Assembly (NCBI GenBank): GCA_031285415.1 | Contig: JAITWF010000098.1 | Location: 1 to 5,342, forward strand | Reading direction: 5' to 3' | DNA: 5,342 nt | From: Deferribacteraceae bacterium | Lineage (GTDB): Bacteria; Chrysiogenota; Deferribacteres; Deferribacterales; JAISNW01 | In this document: positions 1 to 5,334 of the stretch, piece by piece | How the letters are laid out: every line of letters begins with the position of its first letter | How positions within the stretch are numbered: position 1 is the first letter of the stretch | Translations under genes and position numbers: made by a program | Notes under the pieces: generated by a model | Told to the model about the DNA's origin: nothing | The model's database searches: none | What the model saw: the letters and a program-made list of their open reading frames with translations, nothing else

Positions 1-508
1 CTATTGCTATCACCCTCTGCACCTTGTCAGGGTACGTTACCCCCCACTCAAGAGCCTGCATGCCGCCTAGAGAGCCGCCAGCCACAGCGAACAGCACATC
101 GATCCCTAGATGGTTTACAAGGCGTTTCTGCACCTTGATCATATCCTTTACAGTAACGACTGGAAACTTGCGTGCATAAGGCTTTCCAGTGAACGGATCG
201 ATCGATGAGGGCCCCGAGGTGCCGTAGCAACTTCCGAGAATGTTGGAGCATATCACAAAATATCTATCTGTGTCAAAAGCCTTTCCGCTCCCTATCATCT
301 CATCCCACCAGCCAGCGGCACCATTGGCTTTATGCTTGAATGCCGCATTTGCGCTACCAGTAAGGGCGTGACAGATTAATATAGCGTTATCTTTCGCCTC
401 ATTCAGGGTGCCATACGTCTCGTATGCCACGGTGACAGGGGAGATAAGCCGTCCGCTCTCCAGAAATAACTCCTCTTTGAAGGTTACCTGCTGTGTGCGT
501 ACCAACAT
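1..508 (-). CDS. metX: Homoserine O-acetyltransferase MetX, N-terminal part (cut by window edge)
   Basis: MetX transfers an acetyl group from acetyl-CoA to the hydroxyl of L-homoserine in the cytoplasm, giving O-acetylhomoserine, the substrate of the MetY enzyme encoded just upstream. The visible 169 codons start MLVRTQQVTF and run open to the window edge; the family is usually about 370 residues, so more than half is missing. It is an alpha/beta-hydrolase-fold protein. LICHALTGSANA (44-55) is the oxyanion-hole region, SNILGSCYGTSGPSS (88-102) is a family signature, and AGGSLGGMQALEW (143-155) is the nucleophile elbow with Ser146 as catalytic serine. The catalytic Asp and His lie outside the window. 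The ATG shares one base with the metY stop (TAATG) and has only a weak Shine-Dalgarno, suggesting translational coupling. Homoserine succinyltransferases of the MetX fold cannot be fully excluded, but the metY neighbour favours acetyl transfer. Confidence 0.95.
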   Translation of the reverse strand, partial: MLVRTQQVTFKEELFLESGRLISPVTVAYETYGTLNEAKDNAILICHALTGSANAAFKHKANGAAGWWDEMIGSGKAFDTDRYFVICSNILGSCYGTSGPSSIDPFTGKPYARKFPVVTVKDMIKVQKRLVNHLGIDVLFAVAGGSLGGMQALEWGVTYPDKVQRVIAI

Positions 509-1770
509 TATGCTAACGCCTGCGCAATATCGTCTATAATATCCTCTACATCCTCGATACCAACGGATAGTCTAAGGAACGTTTTCGAGATACCAGCAGC
601 TTTAAGCTTCTCCTCTGAAAGCTGTCTGTGAGTAGTGCTTGCAGGGTGCGTGAGGACGGTGCGTGCGTCGCCCACATTTGTAGCATGTACGCAAAGCTTG
701 ATCGATTCGATCACCCTCTTTGCCTGCTCGTAGCCCCCCTTCACCTCAAAGGAGACCATCGCTCCTGCGCCCTTCTTGAAGTACCTCTTCGCCTGTGCAT
801 TGTCGGGGTGGTTCTCAAGTTCTGGATATATCACTCGTGCAACGTTGGGGTGATTTTCAAGGAATGCCGCCACCTTGCGAGCATTCTCTACGTGCTGCTT
901 CATGCGCACAGATAGCGTTTGTAGCCCTGTCACCATCAGGAAGCTATTGAATGGCGATATTACACCGCCGAAATCTCTTAAGATCTGCACTCTCATCTTG
1001 ACGGCGAGTGCCGCACTTCCAAACGCTTCTGCAAACTTTACCCCATGATAGCTACTATCAGGCTCGGTGAACTCTGGAAATCTGCCAGACGCCGCCCAGT
1101 CGAAGTTGCCAAGGTCGACCACTACGCCCCCCATGGCGGTGCCGTTGCCGCCGATATACTTTGTGGAGGAGTGCAGCACCACATTCGCACCGACCTCTAC
1201 TGGGCGGAATAGATACGGCGTAGCCATAGTATTATCGATAATGAACGGTATCTTATGCTTGTGGGCGACAGCTGCTATCGCCTCAAAATCGGGGATACTG
1301 CCATCGGGATTTGCGATCGATTCTGCGTAGACCGCCTTAGTTTTATCGGTTATCAAGCTGTCCCACGACTCGGGGTTGCGCTGATCGGCGAGCTTTACAT
1401 TTATGCCAAACCGCTTGAGGGTGCTGGATAGGAGGTTCATCGTGCCGCCATATAGCCTAGTGGAGGCGAGGATCTCGTCGCCAGCGTTGCAAAGGGTGGC
1501 AAATAGCATAAGCTCGGCGGCCTGTCCAGAGGCGGCGGCTACTGCGCCTGTGCCACCCTCTAGAGCGGCGACACGCTCCTCAAATACAGTGGTGGTAGGG
1601 TTGTGCATGCGAGTGTATATATATCCAGCTTCGGTCAGGTCGAATAGATTTGCGGCGCTGTCGGCACTTTTAAACTGAAATGCGTTGGACATATGGATCG
1701 GGATATTGGTAGAGCCTGTCTGCTCGTCATGATGGAAGCCGCCGGTGACGGCGATAGTATCAAATTTCAT
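508..1770 (-). CDS. metY: O-acetylhomoserine sulfhydrylase MetY (PLP enzyme)
   Basis: MetY is a cytoplasmic PLP enzyme that condenses O-acetylhomoserine with sulfide to give homocysteine and acetate (direct sulfhydrylation). The protein is 420 residues, normal for the family, and looks intact. It has the Cys/Met-metabolism PLP fold: GYIYTRMHNPT (49-59) with Tyr52 and Arg54, which contact the PLP phosphate of the neighbouring subunit; the SGQAA phosphate loop (81-85); Tyr107, which stacks on the cofactor; Asp179 in IIDNT, which binds the pyridine nitrogen; and Lys204 in HSSTKYIGG as the Schiff-base lysine. STTHRQL near the C-terminus is also typical. The ATG is supported by AAGGAG eight bases upstream. 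A SAM-I-like riboswitch precedes it, and metX follows with a one-base overlap, so the pair should be repressed when SAM is high. Cystathionine gamma-synthase is a relative, but the length and the metX partner favour MetY. Confidence 0.97.
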   Translation of the reverse strand: MKFDTIAVTGGFHHDEQTGSTNIPIHMSNAFQFKSADSAANLFDLTEAGYIYTRMHNPTTTVFEERVAALEGGTGAVAAASGQAAELMLFATLCNAGDEILASTRLYGGTMNLLSSTLKRFGINVKLADQRNPESWDSLITDKTKAVYAESIANPDGSIPDFEAIAAVAHKHKIPFIIDNTMATPYLFRPVEVGANVVLHSSTKYIGGNGTAMGGVVVDLGNFDWAASGRFPEFTEPDSSYHGVKFAEAFGSAALAVKMRVQILRDFGGVISPFNSFLMVTGLQTLSVRMKQHVENARKVAAFLENHPNVARVIYPELENHPDNAQAKRYFKKGAGAMVSFEVKGGYEQAKRVIESIKLCVHATNVGDARTVLTHPASTTHRQLSEEKLKAAGISKTFLRLSVGIEDVEDIIDDIAQALA

Positions 1771-1773
1771 TAT

Positions 1774-1792
1774 AAAAACTCCTTTACGGAGT
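1774..1792 (-). promoter_or_regulatory. Hairpin that holds the metY Shine-Dalgarno, followed by a T run (probable riboswitch output)
   Basis: On the minus strand ACTCC (1792-1788) pairs with GGAGT (1782-1778) across a GTAAA loop, and TTTT follows at once (1777-1774). The GGAG in the 3' arm is the metY ribosome binding site, eight bases before the ATG, so folding would hide it. The T run also makes it resemble a short intrinsic terminator, but a 5-bp stem is weak for that. I infer translational control, with the upstream aptamer deciding whether this hairpin forms. Confidence 0.55.
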
Positions 1793-1810
1793 GATGACTT
1801 TGGGAGTGAT
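1788..1810 (-). repeat. Tandem anti-Shine-Dalgarno segment ATCACTCC, two copies
   Basis: The octamer ATCACTCC occurs at 1810-1803 and again at 1795-1788 on the minus strand, 15 bases apart. Its ACTCC part is complementary to the GGAGT of the metY ribosome binding site. The copy nearer the gene forms the short hairpin; the farther copy could form a competing pairing with the same bases. That the two copies act as alternative partners is inference from complementarity. Confidence 0.5.
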
Positions 1811-1857
1811 AGGGGGTATGATAGTATATCAGTAAGCCCTTATTCATATCCGTTTAG

Positions 1858-1969
1858 ATCCAACTAATGATGTTGAGTCCTCTTCGGCTTAGCCCGTTGT
1901 ATCCACGAAACATACGGTGCTACGGCATCCCAGGGTCATTCCCTCCGCCATTTACGATTAAGTTTGGAT
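1858..1969 (-). ncRNA. SAM-I-like (S-box family) riboswitch aptamer in the metY leader
   Basis: This leader RNA should bind S-adenosylmethionine and lower metYX expression. Read on the minus strand, it shows the SAM-I order of elements. There is a P1 closing stem, CTTAAT (1962-1957) with ATTAG (1868-1864). Next comes the P2 kink-turn core at 1949-1924, where GGC, GGA, GGG, CCC and GCC are spaced as in the S-box consensus. P3 is formed by GC-A-CCG with CGG-GC, the counterpart of consensus GCAACC/GGUGC and kept by compensating bases. The conserved GCTAA joining segment (about 1894-1890) follows, then a short P4 (CC gaaga GG). Departures: GCACC instead of GCAACC, and a P2 loop AATGA where ACTGG is usual, which weakens the expected pseudoknot. 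A further ATCC/GGAT pairing at the outer end (1969-1966, 1861-1858) overlaps the -10 region and may not be transcribed. Position before metY-metX strongly supports the call; the exact subclass (SAM-I or SAM-I/IV variant) is unsettled. Confidence 0.72.
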
Positions 1970-1998
1970 AATATGCTGTAATTTTAAAGCGGTGTCAA
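1968..1998 (-). promoter_or_regulatory. Probable sigma70 promoter for metYX
   Basis: A perfect -35 hexamer TTGACA lies at 1998-1993. Two overlapping -10 candidates follow: CATATT at 1975-1970 (17-base spacer, 4 of 6 matches) and TATTAT at 1973-1968 (19-base spacer, 5 of 6). Transcription would begin near 1963-1960, at the 5' edge of the aptamer. The -35 box starts ten bases past the HPr stop codon, so the promoter fills the whole gap between the PTS and met genes. Confidence 0.65.
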
Positions 1999-2008
1999 CT
2001 ATTTTTCT

Positions 2009-2290
2009 TCACGCCTCTCCAAATTTATTTGCCACAAGCCCAACTAGCGCACCCATCGCCTCCTGTGCGTCCTCTCCGCACGCCTTTATCTCAAACGATT
2101 CCCCCACAGGCATTGCAAGCATAAGTAGCCCCATGATACTTTTGGCGTTCACCTCGGTGTCGTCTTTCTTTAGCTTAACCTCCGATTTAAATGCAGAGGC
2201 ACATCTAGCGAGTGAGGCAGCCGCTCTGGCGTGCAACCCTAAAGCGTTCACAAGCGTTACTCGCTCGCAGATCCACTGTTGTTCAGTCAT
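2009..2290 (-). CDS. ptsH: HPr phosphocarrier protein
   Basis: HPr is the small cytoplasmic carrier that takes phosphate from enzyme I on a histidine and passes it to IIA domains. This protein has 93 residues, near the usual 85-95. The active-site motif is GLHARAAA (18-25), with His20 as phosphorylation site and Arg22 as its partner; the usual proline of GLHARPA is alanine here, as in some proteobacterial regulatory HPrs. Ser51 in NAKSIMGLLML corresponds to Ser46 of Bacillus HPr, the HPr kinase target, so that site is kept. The chosen ATG overlaps the IID stop codon (ATGA) and follows a GGGGGA ribosome site; a longer frame upstream lies inside IID and has no HPr-like residues. No enzyme I gene follows: the met promoter begins ten bases after the stop, and I see no terminator between them. 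Confidence 0.95.
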   Translation of the reverse strand: MTEQQWICERVTLVNALGLHARAAASLARCASAFKSEVKLKKDDTEVNAKSIMGLLMLAMPVGESFEIKACGEDAQEAMGALVGLVANKFGEA

Positions 2291-2973
2291 GATAAGATCC
2301 CCCAGAATATGAGTATTGCGATTATAGCCACTATCAGTAGCCATAGGAATATATTTAAATTTATACGACGATATAGTATTGCGCCCATTTTAAACGCCAC
2401 AAGCCCTGCTATCAAGATCCATAGATCCTCTGAGTAGCCCCCCTTTAGGAGCTTCCCAATAAATGCGCCTAATAGAAAGAGCGACATCCCATCAGCGATA
2501 TTCGCCCACCGTGAGAACTTTACACGATTGAATAGCAGTATCGTATGCTCGCCAAAGTGCCTTCCCAGTGGGTATCCCATAGCAAGCAGCGAGATATGAA
2601 GTGCGCTAAAGATGAGCGGATAGATTGCGATCCCTAACGGCGAGATATTTACACAGACGAATAGTGCCAGCATAAAGAGCGTTGGGCGTAGCGCATGCCA
2701 GTAGAAGCTATCCCCCAGTGCTGCAAATGCCGATGAGTAGACCGCCTTCGTCGTAAACGCTGTTTTGCCATCCTTTATCTCTCGCACAAAGATCCCTACG
2801 ATCAGCGTGATAAACGATGGATTGGTGTTGAAATATTCGTACAATCTGTGCGACTGCGCCGCTGTAAGCTCTACCCCCTCCCTCTTTAGCATAGGGCGAG
2901 TAAGCCACGAAAAGCCTGTGCCCTGCATATTTATCGTATTCAGGTTGCTCTGATAGAAAAGACTTTTTAGCAT
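2287..2973 (-). CDS. PTS mannose/fructose/sorbose-family IID component
   Basis: IID pairs with IIC to form the membrane channel of a mannose-family PTS permease; it carries no phosphorylation site. From the chosen ATG it is 228 residues, shorter than the 260-280 typical of sugar-transporting ManZ. Family features are clear: SLFYQSNLNTINMQGTGFSW (4-23), matching the ManZ segment that ends in ERMQALGF; YEYFNTNPSF (45-54); and AALGDSFYWHALRP (84-97), the conserved GD-x-x-(F/Y)W-x-x-x-RP motif. Hydrophobic segments follow at about 98-114, 116-134, 164-176, 184-200 and 208-226, consistent with a cytoplasmic N-terminal half and a membrane C-terminal half. The start lies 14 bases after the IIC stop and lacks a good Shine-Dalgarno, so coupling to IIC translation is likely. 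An in-frame ATG at 3045 would add 24 residues read from inside IIC, with no IID character. The end overlaps the HPr start by four bases. The substrate cannot be told. Confidence 0.88.
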   Translation of the reverse strand: MLKSLFYQSNLNTINMQGTGFSWLTRPMLKREGVELTAAQSHRLYEYFNTNPSFITLIVGIFVREIKDGKTAFTTKAVYSSAFAALGDSFYWHALRPTLFMLALFVCVNISPLGIAIYPLIFSALHISLLAMGYPLGRHFGEHTILLFNRVKFSRWANIADGMSLFLLGAFIGKLLKGGYSEDLWILIAGLVAFKMGAILYRRINLNIFLWLLIVAIIAILIFWGILS

Positions 2974-2987
2974 AAGGGTGAAGTTTG

Positions 2988-3638
2988 CTATGAGATCAGC
3001 CACTGCGCCGCCCCCCCAGCAAAGAGGAACAACATCTTGCTCCACCCTCTTGCTTGAAAAAATCCTGAAAAGTAGCCACCAAATAGGCAGCAGAGCAGTA
3101 TCAATGCCGATGTTGGGATATCGCTTATAACGTGCCTGTATATAAGTGCGTATAGAAAGATAACTATCAAGGCACCGATGGAGTAGATAAACATCCCACG
3201 GATAAACGATAGGAGTTCACCAATAAACATCAGTAGCCCCTCATGCCTCTCGAGCCATGAACGCTCCTGAAAGATAGTGAATAGCTGTGCGTTCACGTGC
3301 CTGCGGTATCGGACGGTGAGTGTGGAGGGGAGCATCATAATAAATGATAATACCAGCGCAACTAACGCCGCATCGTAGCTGTGTATATAGCATGTGATAA
3401 CGGTTAGCGAGTATGCAAATGCGCCGAAGGTGTCGTCTCGGCTGATCTTGGTGCCGACTGGCAGATCCATAAGCCCTATTATCTCAAAGAATATGCCGCC
3501 GATGAGGCACCATATAAGGTTATCGCCTATAAGACCCATAATTGCAGAGACGACGAAGGGACGAGACAGCATAAAGTTGAACGCTGCACGCCTGTCCATC
3601 GCAAAAAGCCCTGCCAACGGTATCCAGAATAAGCTCAT
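2988..3638 (-). CDS. PTS mannose/fructose/sorbose-family IIC component
   Basis: IIC is the other integral membrane subunit of a mannose-family PTS permease. It has 216 residues and is mostly hydrophobic, with membrane segments at about 28-56 (possibly two, or a re-entrant loop), 72-83, 89-104, 138-166, 176-194 and 200-215. The signature is LSRPFVVSAIMGLIGDN (24-40), the counterpart of the LxRPIVxGPLxGLxxGD segment, followed by Glu52 in FFEIIGL and by DLPVGTKISRDDT (58-70), a form I associate with delta-proteobacterial-type IIC proteins. E. coli ManY is longer, about 266 residues. The ATG has AGGTGGAG just upstream, and the gene is first in the IIC-IID-HPr operon. IIA and IIB genes, which normally precede IIC, are missing: a divergent DJ-1 gene lies upstream instead. 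The substrate is unknown, and a regulatory rather than transport role is possible. Confidence 0.88.
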   Translation of the reverse strand: MSLFWIPLAGLFAMDRRAAFNFMLSRPFVVSAIMGLIGDNLIWCLIGGIFFEIIGLMDLPVGTKISRDDTFGAFAYSLTVITCYIHSYDAALVALVLSFIMMLPSTLTVRYRRHVNAQLFTIFQERSWLERHEGLLMFIGELLSFIRGMFIYSIGALIVIFLYALIYRHVISDIPTSALILLCCLFGGYFSGFFQARGWSKMLFLFAGGAAQWLIS

Positions 3639-3642
3639 TGAT

Positions 3643-3650
3643 CTCCACCT
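3643..3650 (-). promoter_or_regulatory. Shine-Dalgarno of the IIC gene
   Basis: AGGTGGAG lies four bases before the ATG at 3638. It is the only strong ribosome site in the upstream half of the PTS cluster (IIC and IID) and fixes the IIC start; IID just downstream has none comparable. Confidence 0.6.
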
Positions 3651-3655
3651 GTCGT

Positions 3656-3684
3656 ATGATATATCACTGTATGGAAAAAGTAAA
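3656..3684 (-). promoter_or_regulatory. Possible promoter of the PTS cluster in the divergent gap
   Basis: On the minus strand TTTACT (3684-3679, 4 of 6 matches to the -35 consensus) and TATCAT (3661-3656, 5 of 6 to -10) are 17 bases apart. Initiation near 3649 would give a very short leader beginning at the ribosome site. For the plus-strand genes the best -10 candidate in the same gap is TATATT at 3715-3720, but I see no convincing -35 for it. Nothing else in the 107-base gap (3639-3745) stands out apart from a small CGCT/AGCG inverted repeat at 3712-3725. Confidence 0.4.
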
Positions 3685-3735
3685 ATAGTTCGTGCATTTA
3701 CTCCTCCTCTACGCTATATTAAGCGATATACAAAT

Positions 3736-3740
3736 GGAGG
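3736..3740 (+). promoter_or_regulatory. Shine-Dalgarno that fixes the DJ-1 family gene start
   Basis: GGAGG ends five bases before the ATG at 3746. Other in-frame ATGs at 3692 and 3734 lie upstream of it and have no such site, and the family N-terminus begins right at 3746. Confidence 0.75.
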
Positions 3741-3745
3741 CAGAG

Positions 3746-4288
3746 ATGGCAAATGCGCTCTTAATACTGGCAGACGGTTTTGAAGAGGTAGAGGCGATCA
3801 CCCCTATAGATCTGCTTCGTAGGGCAGGGGTCGATGTGACCGTTGCCGCCCTCAAGGGTATGGAGGCTATCGGTGGGCATTCTATCGTAGTATCCGCCGA
3901 TGTCGAGCTGAAAAGCGTTCTTAATAAGCACTTTGATATGTTAATCCTCCCTGGTGGCGGCGGTGGCACGGCGAAGCTTGCCGCTAGCGAAGAGGTGCTT
4001 AATCTATTGCGTAAATATGAAAAAGAGGATAGATATATCGCAGCAATATGTGCAGCACCGACCGTGCTTGCAAAGGCTGGGGTTGCTAAAGATATCCCTG
4101 TCACCTCGCACCCATGCGGCGAGGGGGCGTTTGCGCCAGAGCTATACACCAAAGAGAGGGTGGTGGTGTCTGGCAAGGTGATCACGAGCCGCAGTGCTGG
4201 CACCGCCATGGATTTCTCTCTAGAGCTAGTCAAAGTTTTGGCTGGCGTTGAAGCGTATAAAACACTAAAGAACGACCTACTGATATAA
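3746..4288 (+). CDS. DJ-1/PfpI family protein (DJ-1/YajL/ThiJ subfamily)
   Basis: This 180-residue cytoplasmic protein is close in length to human DJ-1 (189) and E. coli YajL (196). The family is tied to oxidative and carbonyl stress: a redox-sensitive cysteine, glyoxalase-like activity and a debated protein or nucleotide deglycase activity. The N-terminus ANALLILADGFEEVEA gives Glu16, matching Glu18 of human DJ-1, followed by the subfamily segment PIDLLRRAGVDVTVA (20-34). ILPGGGGG (67-74) forms the turn before the nucleophile elbow. AAICAAPTVLA (99-109) has the nucleophile Cys102, counterpart of Cys106, and TSHPC (120-124) has His122, counterpart of His126. ITSRSAGTAMDF (146-157) is the conserved C-terminal motif. 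So the whole active site is kept. It is probably co-transcribed with aroF 16 bases downstream. The true substrate cannot be inferred. Confidence 0.93.
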   Translation: MANALLILADGFEEVEAITPIDLLRRAGVDVTVAALKGMEAIGGHSIVVSADVELKSVLNKHFDMLILPGGGGGTAKLAASEEVLNLLRKYEKEDRYIAAICAAPTVLAKAGVAKDIPVTSHPCGEGAFAPELYTKERVVVSGKVITSRSAGTAMDFSLELVKVLAGVEAYKTLKNDLLI

Positions 4289-4304
4289 AAGGGAATTTAC
4301 AAAT

Positions 4305-5306
4305 ATGCTAATTAGATTTCACCGCAACACAGACGAAGATAGCGTAAATAAACTTAAAAAAAGCGTTGAACAGACTGGCGGAAGTGCATTCTACCTTAGT
4401 CATGCTGGAGATATGCTTATGGTTGTAAACGGTTGCAATCCAGAGTTCTTCTCTAATATATCATCTATCGAAAGCGTATTAAATATAGATACCCCATACC
4501 AGCTAGCCAATAGGGCGTTGCACCCCGAGGGGAGTGTCGTTAACGTTGGCAATGCCACATTCCAAGAGGGGAAGTTCACTGTAATAGCGGGCCCTTGTTC
4601 GGTAGAGAGCTTTGCGCAGTTTAAAAGTATCGGCGAGAGTGTGAAACCACAGGGGGCGAAGATGTTGCGAGGTGGGGCGTATAAACCTCGCACAAGTCCA
4701 TACTCCTTCCAGGGTCTTGGTGAGGATGGACTTAAGATAATGAGCGATGTAGCGAAGTCGCTTGATCTACCGCTAGTATCCGAGCTTATCGACCCTAGAG
4801 ACGCAGACGTTCTATATAAGTACGCCGATATGATACAGATCGGCACTCGCAATGCGCTAAACTTTCCACTATTAAGGCTCGTTGGCGAGATGGGGAAGCC
4901 AGTGCTACTCAAGCGTGGGCAATCGTCTACAGTGAAGGAGCTACTAACGGCGTCGGAGTATATCTTGAGCTGTGGCAACTTCGACCTAATCCTCTGCGAA
5001 AGGGGGATCCGCACCTTTGAGGATTCCACTCGCAATACGCTCGATATATCGGCGGTACCAGTGCTGAAAAAGTTTACACATCTGCCTATTATAATAGACC
5101 CAAGCCACGCAGCTGGCAGGGCAGAGTACGTCACCCCTTTAGCTCTAGCAGCCGTTGCTGCAGGTGCCGATGGAATTATCACAGAGGTACATTGCAAACC
5201 GCAGGAGGCGTTGTCTGATAAGGAGCAAGCGCTGTCGTTTGAGCAGTTTGAAACGCTTATGAACGGCGTCAGAGCTGTGGCAAAGGCGGTCGGGAAGGAG
5301 ATGTAG
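4305..5306 (+). CDS. aroF: 3-deoxy-7-phosphoheptulonate (DAHP) synthase, type I-beta with N-terminal regulatory domain
   Basis: This cytoplasmic enzyme condenses phosphoenolpyruvate and erythrose 4-phosphate to DAHP, the first step of the shikimate pathway to aromatic amino acids. It has 333 residues and matches the Thermotoga maritima type (338): a ferredoxin-like N-terminal domain (about 1-70), which in that enzyme mediates feedback inhibition by aromatic amino acids, then a (beta/alpha)8 barrel. Metal ligands are Cys98 (AGPCSVES), His268 (DPSHAAG), Glu294 (ITEVH) and Asp305, each exactly four positions before the Thermotoga Cys102, His272, Glu298 and Asp309. Substrate-binding stretches are LRGGAYKPRTSPYSFQG (121-137) and LLKRG (201-205). 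There is no chorismate mutase fusion. The ATG follows a modest AAAAGGGA ribosome site, 16 bases after the DJ-1 family stop. The related KDO8P synthases lack the N-terminal domain, so DAHP synthase is the firm call. Confidence 0.97.
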   Translation: MLIRFHRNTDEDSVNKLKKSVEQTGGSAFYLSHAGDMLMVVNGCNPEFFSNISSIESVLNIDTPYQLANRALHPEGSVVNVGNATFQEGKFTVIAGPCSVESFAQFKSIGESVKPQGAKMLRGGAYKPRTSPYSFQGLGEDGLKIMSDVAKSLDLPLVSELIDPRDADVLYKYADMIQIGTRNALNFPLLRLVGEMGKPVLLKRGQSSTVKELLTASEYILSCGNFDLILCERGIRTFEDSTRNTLDISAVPVLKKFTHLPIIIDPSHAAGRAEYVTPLALAAVAAGADGIITEVHCKPQEALSDKEQALSFEQFETLMNGVRAVAKAVGKEM

Positions 5307-5313
5307 TTTGTAC

Positions 5314-5334
5314 ACTCTCCCCTTGAGGGAGAGT
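5314..5334. repeat. Perfect 8-bp inverted repeat after aroF (terminator-like or dispersed palindrome)
   Basis: ACTCTCCC (5314-5321) and GGGAGAGT (5327-5334) flank a CTTGA loop, starting eight bases past the aroF stop. The stem is strong and GC-rich, but neither strand has a T run after it (CGAAACAC on plus, GTACAAAC on minus), so it is not a standard intrinsic terminator. It could protect the 3' end of the mRNA, stop transcription weakly, or be one copy of a dispersed intergenic palindrome. The window ends too soon to tell. Confidence 0.6.

Noticed and set aside
48..251. 67-codon minus-strand frame
   Set aside because: It lies within metX in another frame; the metX frame has the catalytic motifs and continues to the window edge.
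628..1678. Plus-strand open frames opposite metY
   Set aside because: They are antisense shadows of an intact, motif-complete MetY, with no recognisable protein features.
1813..1842. Hairpin AGGG...GATA-tac-TATC...CCCT in the metY leader
   Set aside because: The stems are short with a large internal loop and no T run; too weak to list as an element.
1992..2312. Plus-strand 106-codon frame opposite HPr
   Set aside because: Low-complexity Ser/Ala-rich antisense translation of a clear HPr gene.
2291..2344. Upstream extension of HPr by 18 residues
   Set aside because: The added residues overlap IID and do not resemble HPr; the internal ATG has a ribosome site and the expected N-terminus.
2974..3045. 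Longer IID start at 3045
   Set aside because: The extra 24 residues are a frame-shifted reading of the IIC C-terminus and have no family similarity.
3692..3745. Upstream start for the DJ-1 family gene
   Set aside because: The GGAGG site sits after this start and the family N-terminus begins at 3746.
3709..4233. 174-codon minus-strand frame
   Set aside because: Antisense to the DJ-1 family gene, which has its full active site.
4400..5197. 265-codon minus-strand frame
   Set aside because: Long but antisense to aroF, whose four metal ligands and substrate motifs are all in place; Ser/Pro-rich shadow composition.
5314..5334. Standard intrinsic terminator for aroF
   Set aside because: The stem is good but no T run follows on either strand, so it is listed only as an inverted repeat.
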